Shown one piece after another: positions 57,316 to 64,000 of a DNA stretch of 64,000 bases. Origin of the DNA: Mesorhizobium australicum (lineage in GTDB: Bacteria > Pseudomonadota > Alphaproteobacteria > Rhizobiales > Rhizobiaceae); NCBI RefSeq assembly GCF_900177325.1, contig NZ_FXBL01000002.1, forward strand, positions 124,001-188,000, in the 5' to 3' direction. The position numbers and the translations under genes were made by a program. Within the stretch, counting starts at the first letter, position 1. Every line of letters starts with the position of its first letter. Below the pieces are notes generated by a model that was not told the DNA's origin, ran no database searches, and saw only the letters and a list, made by a program, of their open reading frames with translations.

Positions 57316-58115
57316 TGACGACTGTGGATCACGACCTCCTGATCGCAACGCTCGACCGGCTGAAGCTGACAGCGATCCGCGACCAACTTGACACGCTGCT
57401 GGACGAGGCGGCGCGCTCGAAGATGACCTTGCGCGAGGCGCTGGCCTTCTTGGTGTCGCGCGAGATCGCTCGCCGCGACGAGCGGCGCATCTCCATGTCG
57501 AGCAAGCTGGCGCAGTTCCCGTTCGTACGCGAACTGGACAGCTTCGACTTCGATGCTCAGCCATCGCTGGATCAGGGTCAGATCAGGGAACTGGCTACCT
57601 GTCGCTGGATCGCGCACGGCGACACAGTCCTGTTCCTCGGACCTCCAGGCACGGGCAAGACCCATCTGGCTGTCAGTCTCGGCCGCGAGGCGATCCGCCA
57701 GAATTACAACGTGCAGTTCGTCACGGCCGCCACGCTGGTCGCAATGCTGGCCAAGGCACACAGCGACGGCACGCTCGACAAACAGTTGACGATCCTGTCG
57801 CGACCGAAGCTGCTGATCATCGACGAACTGGGCTATCTGCCCTTCGAGGCCAATGCCGCCCATCTGTTCTTCCAACTGGTGTCGCGGCGCTACGAGAAGG
57901 GCTCGATTCTGATCACCTCCAACCGTTCGGTGGGAGAATGGGGCAATGTCTTCGGTGATCCTGTGGTCGCCACCGCCATTCTGGACCGCCTGCTGCACCA
58001 TTCGACGGTGATCACCATCCGGGGCGACAGCTATCGCCTGCGCGAAAAACGCCGGTCCGGCCTTCTGCAGAAAACCGGATCGGCGCCAGAGACCAACGAA
58101 ACCACGAACCAATGA
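57315..58115 (+). CDS. istB: IS21 helper ATPase IstB
   Basis: 266 residues from ATG 57315 (MTTVDHDLLIATLDRLKLTA). Walker A GPPGTGKT, Walker B LLIIDELGYLPF, GSILITSNRSVGEWG, GDSYRLREKRR. Complete. Confidence 0.9.
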   Translation: MTTVDHDLLIATLDRLKLTAIRDQLDTLLDEAARSKMTLREALAFLVSREIARRDERRISMSSKLAQFPFVRELDSFDFDAQPSLDQGQIRELATCRWIAHGDTVLFLGPPGTGKTHLAVSLGREAIRQNYNVQFVTAATLVAMLAKAHSDGTLDKQLTILSRPKLLIIDELGYLPFEANAAHLFFQLVSRRYEKGSILITSNRSVGEWGNVFGDPVVATAILDRLLHHSTVITIRGDSYRLREKRRSGLLQKTGSAPETNETTNQ

Positions 58116-58650
58116 AAGGGGGGTTAGTTCTTCAATTCGAGAAAGGGGTCAGTTCCTGGATTCGCTTGACACGTGTAAAGCCATCGGCGTTTGCCGGATG
58201 ACGGTTCGTTACGAAAGCAGCCGTATCGACGACCATGACCTTCGGGAGCGAATGAAGGCATTGGCACATGAGCGCCGCCGCTTCGGTTATCGACGCCTTC
58301 ATGTGCTGCTCAGGCGCGAGGGCCACCTTGTGAACCACAAGCGGCTCTTCCGGCTCTATCGGGAGGAGAAGCTGACGGTGCGCAAGCGCGGCGGCCGCAA
58401 GCGAGCGATCGGCACACGCGCACCGATGCTGATCCCGATGGCAGCCAATGATCGCTGGTCGCTGGACTTCGTGTCGGATCAACTCACCGATGGGCGCAGG
58501 TTCCGGGTTCTTACGGTCGTCGACGATTGCACCAGAGAATGCCTGGGGCTCATCGCCGATACATCGCTTTCCGGCTTGCGGGTTGCCCGTGAGCTTGACC
58601 GGATCATCGAGGAACGCGGCAAACCCAGGATGATCGTCAGTGACAACGTC

Positions 58651-60308
58651 CTAAGAGCGGAAGGAAATGGAGCAGACGGTCAAAGTCTCTCTGTTCGCCA
58701 GCATGCTCTCGCTGCGTGACGCTGGTCAAGTCGGATGGTCGAACCAGGCGGCTTCCACCGGCAAGGGAAAAGGTCTCGTCCATAGCAAACACAGGGTACG
58801 CGTGATGGCGGCCCTCACCGTCCTCAACACGAGCTTCTGATCCAGGTGGAAGACCCGAACATTATCTACAGGGTCATCGAACCGATGCCCTCACGGCCCT
58901 AGCTGACAGAGGTTCTTCCACCTGGCACCCGCCCCTCGACGAAGGGCCGGTAATCGGAACCGCTTTTGACGACGGCGTGCACGACGCGCGCCATCTTGGC
59001 GGTAATAGCGGTCATCGCCTTGCGGCGCAGATTGGGATTGTCGCGATCTCGTGCGATGTAGCGTTCGAACTTGTGCCGGAAGCCGTTCTCACGCTGGCGG
59101 ATGGCAACCTGCCCGGCGATCCATAGGGTGCGGCGCAGCCTGGCATTGCCAAACTTCGAAAGCCGGGTCTGGCCGCGATATTGGCCGGACTGCTGGGTCG
59201 ACAGATCCAGTCCGCAGAACTTGAGAAACTGGCGATGGTGGTGGAAGCGGCGAAGATCTCCGGCTTCGGCGATGATCGTCAGTGCATTGATCGGCCCGAT
59301 GCCGGGGATTTGCCGCAGGAGCTGATAATCCTGGCTGTGCCGCAGCAGTTCGTCGGCCTGGGCTTCGATCGCATTGCGTTGCCGGATCAGGCTACGTGCT
59401 TCGGCAATGACCATCCGGAACATGCGAATGGCAGGAGCGTCAAGCGGCAACGGCAGTCCAATCGATGTACGCGCCGTCTGGTAAATATCCATGAGAATCT
59501 GCGTCTTGCTGACCTTGCGGCCGACGACATCCCAGGCTGCTTTGACGAACTCCTCCTTCGTCAGCGCCGTGATGCTTGCCGGCGTCGGAAAGGCATCGAG
59601 GAAGGCGAAGAACCAATCGCTGCGGCTGTTTCCCCGGAAGCGCTCGATCTCGGGAAAATACAGCGGCAGGTAATGCGTCAGGATGCGGTGCTGGATCTCG
59701 GTCTTGGCCCTGGCGATCGCCTCATGCGTCTTCGACAGTTCCTGCACGTCGTTGATGCCGACGCGCAGCGGATCGTGGTAGACCTGCGTCGCTCGGATCC
59801 TCAGCATGTGCAGGATCACCTGCGCATCCTTGGGATCGTTCTTGTCCCAGCTGTTGTGCAAGGCCTCCCGGGTCCGGGCGAGCGCCAGTGACGACACCAG
59901 CCGCACCTCGAAACCGGCCTCAGCCAGACGCCAGGCAATGGGCCGGTGATAGTTCCCCGTCGCCTCAAAGGCGCAGACCACTACGGATCGGCCATACGCC
60001 AGCAGAACATCGATCAGCCGGTCGTGCTCAGCACGGCTGTTGAGGACCGAAAGCCGACGGCGGCGCTTTTGCCCTGATGCTTCGATCAGAACCTCATTGC
60101 GCACCTTGGCAATGTCGATCGCTACCAGCACGGCATCGGCGGGTGTAGAATCTGCAACGGTCATGGTCGGTCTCTCCGGAATGGGTTGTGAACACTCACA
60201 TTCTAGAGAAACCTTGACTGACCATGGCCACCTCGACCGGTGCGCGCCTGCAGCGAAAAGCTGCGCGCACCGTCGTCTCGGCGGCTCCCTCTCTTCCTTC
60301 CGTAGGTG
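58651..60308 (-). mobile_element. IS110-family element
   Basis: Inserted between the codons for IVSDN and GSEF of the IS3 type D OrfB. Boundaries are deduced from the host sequence and are accurate to a few bases. About 250 bp of noncoding sequence precede 58899, as usual for IS110. Confidence 0.78.
58899..60164 (-). CDS. IS110 transposase (DEDD)
   Basis: 421 residues. N-terminal RuvC-like domain: VLVAIDIAKVRNEVLIE, VVCAFEATGNYHRPIAW, NDPKDAQVILHMLRI. C-terminal domain: QIPGIGPINALTIIAEAGD, then the region FCGLDLSTQQSGQYRGQTRL expected to contain the catalytic Ser. Complete. Unrelated in detail to the fragments at 2919-3517. DEDD/Ser enzymes of this family may use a guide RNA from the element's noncoding end. 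Confidence 0.9.
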   Translation of the reverse strand: MTVADSTPADAVLVAIDIAKVRNEVLIEASGQKRRRRLSVLNSRAEHDRLIDVLLAYGRSVVVCAFEATGNYHRPIAWRLAEAGFEVRLVSSLALARTREALHNSWDKNDPKDAQVILHMLRIRATQVYHDPLRVGINDVQELSKTHEAIARAKTEIQHRILTHYLPLYFPEIERFRGNSRSDWFFAFLDAFPTPASITALTKEEFVKAAWDVVGRKVSKTQILMDIYQTARTSIGLPLPLDAPAIRMFRMVIAEARSLIRQRNAIEAQADELLRHSQDYQLLRQIPGIGPINALTIIAEAGDLRRFHHHRQFLKFCGLDLSTQQSGQYRGQTRLSKFGNARLRRTLWIAGQVAIRQRENGFRHKFERYIARDRDNPNLRRKAMTAITAKMARVVHAVVKSGSDYRPFVEGRVPGGRTSVS

Positions 60309-60620
60309 CTATGGCAGCGAATTCACCAGCAACGCGATCCTGCAATGGACGGATCGGACCAAGGTGGATTGGCACTACATCGCACCCGGAAAACCCATCC
60401 AGAACGCTTTCATCGAAAGCTTCAATGGACGGCTGCGAGACGAATTCTTGAATGAAACCCTCTTCTCGTCACTGACCCATGCTCGCTCAGCGCTTTCAAC
60501 CTGGCGCAGCGATTACAACGATCATCGACCACATTCTGGCCTCGGCTGGCTGACACCTGCCGAGTTCGCTCAGACTATCAACCCGCGACGGGTTGCGGTG
60601 CTGCGCAGCCGAAATGGCGA

Positions 60621-60780
60621 AGGGATGGACCAATCTACAAATCGCAGCCACGATGGGTATCTAGGAAATCACCGTCAGTTTAGGAGCCTCTACAACAAAA
60701 TCGGCGTCCATAATCCGGCGGCCGCAGATGCTCTATCTCTGCCGGCATGGAACGCTATTTTTTTCAATTCTTCTGGATAA
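60621..60780 (+). pseudogene. 3' remnant of a second luxR-like gene
   Basis: Similar to 25425-25575: GWTNLQIA-type codons, MGI, LYNKIGVHNPAAADAL. No N-terminal part, frame disturbed. The similarity extends through noncoding sequence to 60894. Confidence 0.7.
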
Positions 60781-60894
60781 GGTCAGCGCTTGGGCGATCT
60801 CGATTCTTAACTGGAAGGCAGGTTAAACGAAAGATCGCGCTAGGAAAGCAGAATACACCTCCACCAATCCCGCGCCGGCATGCGAATGAGGGGC

Positions 60895-61026
60895 TGTCGC
60901 ACTGTATTCATTGACGAGACTCCGCTGTGAGCGTTTTCAATGATTTAGTCGTGTACTTAAATTGAGAATTTGTATTTAAAATGAGATTCGCCCTTGGCTC
61001 ACTGCACTTATTGTGAGATTTTGCCC
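60895..61026 (+). repeat. Left end of a Tn7/Tn5053-like transposon with TniA-binding-type repeats
   Basis: Terminal TGTCGC at 60895, exactly where similarity to the luxR downstream region ends. Repeats beginning TGTATTCA (60903), TGTACTTA (60952), TGTATTTA (60971) and TGCACTTA (61003), the last three followed by TGAGA(T/A)TT, spaced 19-49 bases. This arrangement is typical for TnsB/TniA binding sites. Confidence 0.65.
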
Positions 61027-61060
61027 GCCTAACGTTTGGCGTGAGTTCTTTGCAGGCTGC

Positions 61061-62665
61061 ATGAGCGACGATACCGAGAGTTACGAGGAAATGGCGCGCT
61101 GGAATGAGGCGTGTCGGCGCGAAGAGGCTATCCGCGGCCTCTTGGAGCGCTATCCAAAAAGCCTGAACGGTCAGGCCGTAGCGGATCTGGCCTGGGAACT
61201 GGATCTCAGCCGGGCCACTCTCTACAGGATGATCAAGCTGTTTCGAGCAGGTGGCACTGTAAGTTCACTGATGGACCGAAAGCGCGGGCGGCGCCAAGGA
61301 CATCGTGCGCTCGACAAAGATCGAGAAGCCGTTGTGCGTCGAACGATCGAAGGCTTTTATCTCAAACCGGAACGCCCATCCTTCGCCCGGTTGGTTCGCG
61401 AGGTCCAGATCGACTGCACCACGGCCGGTCTTGCTCCCCCAAATTGGCGCACCATCAAATCCCGCGTGGAAGAGATCGATCTGCAGGTGAGGGGGCGTAA
61501 GCGCGGCGAGAGCGAGGTCGTCAAAGCAACAACCGCTACGCCGGGAAGTTTTTCGGCGTCGCGGCCGCTTGAGCTCGTTCAAATCGACCATACCAAGGTC
61601 GACGTATTCGTGGTCGACGAAGACACGCGTCAGCCGCTCGGACGTCCGTGGCTAACACTGGCATTGGACATCTTTTCTCGGATGGTTGTGGGCTTCTATC
61701 TGACGATGGGGGCGCCCTCGCGATTGTCGACAAGCTTATGCATACTGCACTCGGTCTTCGACAAGACCGCGTGGTTGCAGGAGAGGGAGATCCATGAAGC
61801 TTGGCCAGTGGCCGGGCTTCCTGGCACGATCCATGTCGACAACGGCTCTGACTTCCGGAGTCGTGCATTCGAACGCGCTTGCCGGGACAATGGCATAAAG
61901 CTCGATTGGCGGCCGCCGGGAACTCCCCATTTCGGCGGCCACGTCGAACGGTTGATCGGTACGCAGATGGGCGCGGTTCACCTGCTGCCGGGATCGACCT
62001 CCAGCAGCATCGAGGAAAGGCGCGAGTATGATGCCAAATGCCATGCCGCACTGACACTGCGTGAGCTGGAGCGCTACATCGCACTCGAGATCGTCGGGCA
62101 GTACCATCATGCTATCCATGGCGCACTGCGTCGGCCGCCGATTGCGGTCTGGCGGCAGCATGAGAATGAGTTGGTGTTGCGTCTGCCGAAAGACCGTATG
62201 CAGTTCTGGATCTCGTTCCTGCCGGAGACAGAGAGAACGTTGCGACCGACCGGCATCCATCTCTTCCATATCCGCTACTGGTCGCCCGCTCTGTCCGCCG
62301 ACCTTGGACGGACCAAAGCCCGCCTGATTGTGAAATACGACCCCCGCGATCTGTCGCGCGTTTTTGTCAGGCGTCCCTCAGGCAACTTTGTGGAGGCGCG
62401 CTATGCCGATGTGACGCTTGCGCCGATTACATTGTGGGAGGCTCAGGCTGCACGGCGCAAACTCAACGCTGAGGGCAAGCGCGAAATCGACATGCATGTC
62501 CTTGTTCGTACAGCGCTTGCCCAGCGAGAACTGATCCAGGAGGCGAAACTCAAGACACAGGGGCGGCAGCGGCTTCCGAAACCGAATGTGGATGACGATG
62601 AACTGGGCTCGCTTCGCGGCGTGGATTCAAGCAAACCTGTTGCCTCCGTCGAAGATCTGGATTGA
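61061..62665 (+). CDS. tniA: TniA/TnsB-like DDE transposase
   Basis: 534 residues from MSDDTESYEEMARWNEACRR. HTH region (VADLAWELDLSRATLYRMIK), rve core with VQIDHTKVDVFV (D), IHVDNGSDFRS (D) and FGGHVERLIGT (E), and a Mu-type C-terminal barrel (LRPTGIHLFHIRYWSPAL). The open frame extends 16 codons upstream. First gene of the tniABQ set. Confidence 0.87.
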   Translation: MSDDTESYEEMARWNEACRREEAIRGLLERYPKSLNGQAVADLAWELDLSRATLYRMIKLFRAGGTVSSLMDRKRGRRQGHRALDKDREAVVRRTIEGFYLKPERPSFARLVREVQIDCTTAGLAPPNWRTIKSRVEEIDLQVRGRKRGESEVVKATTATPGSFSASRPLELVQIDHTKVDVFVVDEDTRQPLGRPWLTLALDIFSRMVVGFYLTMGAPSRLSTSLCILHSVFDKTAWLQEREIHEAWPVAGLPGTIHVDNGSDFRSRAFERACRDNGIKLDWRPPGTPHFGGHVERLIGTQMGAVHLLPGSTSSSIEERREYDAKCHAALTLRELERYIALEIVGQYHHAIHGALRRPPIAVWRQHENELVLRLPKDRMQFWISFLPETERTLRPTGIHLFHIRYWSPALSADLGRTKARLIVKYDPRDLSRVFVRRPSGNFVEARYADVTLAPITLWEAQAARRKLNAEGKREIDMHVLVRTALAQRELIQEAKLKTQGRQRLPKPNVDDDELGSLRGVDSSKPVASVEDLD

Positions 62666-62669
62666 GCCG

Positions 62670-63551
62670 TTGACCCTGGATAACATCCATCTGACGCAAG
62701 CGGCCAAAGACTTCCTCGGCGAGCCCGACATTCTACGCGTTCGCGCAATCAAGGCTCGCCGCTGGATATTCTATCCGCGCGCCAAGCAGGCGCTCGATCG
62801 CCTCAATTTGCTTCTCGATCACCCTCGCGGCACGCGCATGCCCTCGATCGCGATCTACGGCGACAGCGGCATGGGCAAGACGATGATCATGGAGAAATTC
62901 TGCGACAATAATCCGGCATCTTTTGATCCGACGACCGGCGTACAGACTATGCCGGTTCTGGCTATCGAAATGAGCGGCAAGCCGGGCGAGCGGCGTTTAT
63001 ATGCCGAAATTCTGGCTGCCCTTGGCGCACCACAGGCACCCCGCGCCGACATTGTACAGATGGAGCAGGCGGCGTTGCGACTTCTGAAAACGGTCGGCGT
63101 CCAGGTTCTGGTCATCGACGAAATACACAACATTCTCGCCGGCTCATACCGAGAACAGCGGGTCGTGCTGAACACGCTGCGGTTTCTGAGCAATCGGCTT
63201 CAGATCTCACTGGTGTGCTTCGGCGTTACCGAAGCCCGCGAGGCGATAAGCGGCGACGTTCAGCTTGCCCGCCGGTTCAGCGAGTTGACCTTGAACCGAT
63301 GGGCGGCCAACGAACAGTTCGAAGCGCTGGTTTCGTCCATATTGAGGAATATGCCGCTCCGCCGACCGACAGTGCTGACGCCGAAATCTCTGCGCCGAAT
63401 TCTGCAGATCAGCGGCGGCATCACTGCAAATATTTTCCAGGCGATTACGAGCCTAGCGGCCGATTCGATTGAGAGCGGCATCGAGCACATCACCGATGAA
63501 GCGGTGGAAAGCTGGTCGCCGCCAGTCGGCGCCGAAACAGCGTATGCATGA
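62670..63551 (+). CDS. tniB: TniB/TnsC-like AAA+ ATPase
   Basis: About 293 residues. Walker A GDSGMGKT, Walker B VLVIDEIHNILAG, LSNRLQISLVCFGV and LARRFSELTLNRW (sensor regions). Regulates target choice for TniA. The start is uncertain: a TTG at 62670 just after tniA is proposed, ATGs at 62586-62598 inside tniA are possible. The stop overlaps tniQ (ATGA). Confidence 0.83.
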   Translation: MTLDNIHLTQAAKDFLGEPDILRVRAIKARRWIFYPRAKQALDRLNLLLDHPRGTRMPSIAIYGDSGMGKTMIMEKFCDNNPASFDPTTGVQTMPVLAIEMSGKPGERRLYAEILAALGAPQAPRADIVQMEQAALRLLKTVGVQVLVIDEIHNILAGSYREQRVVLNTLRFLSNRLQISLVCFGVTEAREAISGDVQLARRFSELTLNRWAANEQFEALVSSILRNMPLRRPTVLTPKSLRRILQISGGITANIFQAITSLAADSIESGIEHITDEAVESWSPPVGAETAYA

Positions 63552-64000
63552 ACCGAGAACTCGGCAGCACGAGCGCGCTTCCGGTCATTCTCAAACCTGT
63601 GCCGGATGAGCTCCTGTCGTCATGGATTGCGCGCCATGCCGGTTTCTATGGCGTCTCCCCGCTCACAATGCTTCGTCATGCCATTCCGGAAGCAAAATCT
63701 TTGCGGCTGACCGATACAAAGCTGGGGCCAACCGACGCCGGCCACATTGCGAGGCTGTTTCGAACCCACTCGTCTGCAATTTTGGCAATGACCACATCAG
63801 GCTTCCCAAGTTCAGCAGCACGGCTCGTCGCGCCATGCGCTATTCAAAGTTGCTTCGCCTGTGCCGAACAAAACAGAGGGCAGGGCGCAACAACTGCGGT
63901 GCAGCGAAGCTGGACCGAGGGTTGGCGGATAACCTGCCCTGTCTGCGGACAACGGCAACAAGACAAAAGAGACGCAGCCTCGGCGCTGACAAGCTCGTCA
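63548..64000 (+). CDS. tniQ: TniQ-family protein (3' end outside window)
   Basis: 151 visible residues, open to the window end. VPDELLSSWIARHAGFYGVSPLTML is the TniQ N-terminal signature. A Cys set (CFACAEQ, then GWRITCPVCGQR) forms the expected zinc finger. TniQ/TnsD proteins direct target selection. Confidence 0.85.
   Translation, partial: MNRELGSTSALPVILKPVPDELLSSWIARHAGFYGVSPLTMLRHAIPEAKSLRLTDTKLGPTDAGHIARLFRTHSSAILAMTTSGFPSSAARLVAPCAIQSCFACAEQNRGQGATTAVQRSWTEGWRITCPVCGQRQQDKRDAASALTSSS

Larger units (their letters stand above)
55952..58171 (+). mobile_element. IS21-family element, complete
   Basis: 2220 bp, ends TGTCAGGCGAA / TTCGCTTGACA, target duplication CGTGT (55947-55951, 58172-58176), inserted in the OrfB of IS3 type D. 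Confidence 0.9.
55782..60620 (+). mobile_element. IS3-family element (type D), split by IS21 and IS110, both ends lost
   Basis: Three pieces in order: 55782-55951 (OrfA end LEDENTKLKRLLADAMLDNA, OrfB start), 58172-58650 (GVCRMTVRYESS, FGYRRLHVLLRREGHLVN, WSLDFVSDQLTDG, IVSDN) and 60308-60620 ([47 protein letters not shown]). They add up to most of one IS3 OrfB. Confidence 0.83.

Overview
The window looks like part of an accessory island or plasmid of an alphaproteobacterium, most likely a Rhizobiales member (Mesorhizobium-like). This is inferred from the gene families, the IS families (IS3, IS5, IS21, IS66, IS110) and the mix of GC-rich and more AT-rich genes. No rRNA, tRNA or CRISPR array was seen.

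Layout. 1-3520: an IS21 remnant has cut into a urease alpha gene (ureC1), followed by a truncated ureG1 and two IS110 scraps. 3940-11059: a substrate-binding-type protein without a signal peptide, then a peptide/nickel-type ABC transporter (binding protein, two permeases, two ATPases). 11803-15538: IS3, a DUF454 gene, a monooxygenase remnant, an IS66 remnant and an IS5-family element. 15751-20528: a frameshifted M81 (MlrC-like) gene, a P1/NylC-like hydrolase and a formamidase. 20775-24928: a promoter and structured leader with terminator, then a GcvT-like gene, fhs and folD (one-carbon/folate block). 24943-25575: a LuxR-type regulator with a degenerate receiver. 25811-42525: an amide/urea operon: structured leader, urtA-like gene (broken by IS5 and a frameshift), IS3, urtB, a urtC-urtD fusion, urtE, a fused ureAB, ureC, ureG, ureD, ureE, ureF, amiC, amiR, a second leaderless binding protein (frameshifted) and hupE/ureJ. 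42655-50807: one IS3 element carrying three nested insertions (two IS66, one IS5), each with a clean target duplication. 51228-54407: an intact urtA paralogue with a homologous leader, and a third leaderless binding protein. 54532-60620: IS3, then another IS3 split by IS21 and IS110. 60621-60894: a remnant of a second luxR region. 60895-64000: left end and tniA-tniB-tniQ of a Tn7/Tn5053-like transposon that runs off the window.

How it may work together (inference): short amides and urea are taken up by the Urt/Fmd-like transporter and split by formamidase and a divergent urease. Formate is fed into tetrahydrofolate by Fhs, FolD and the GcvT-like protein. AmiC/AmiR would sense amide and act on RNA, with the two-hairpin leader before urtA as the obvious candidate target. 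The most unusual points are the divergent urease (flap Cys and the usual active-site loop missing), three binding-protein paralogues lacking export signals, and the covarying leader RNA shared by the two urtA copies.
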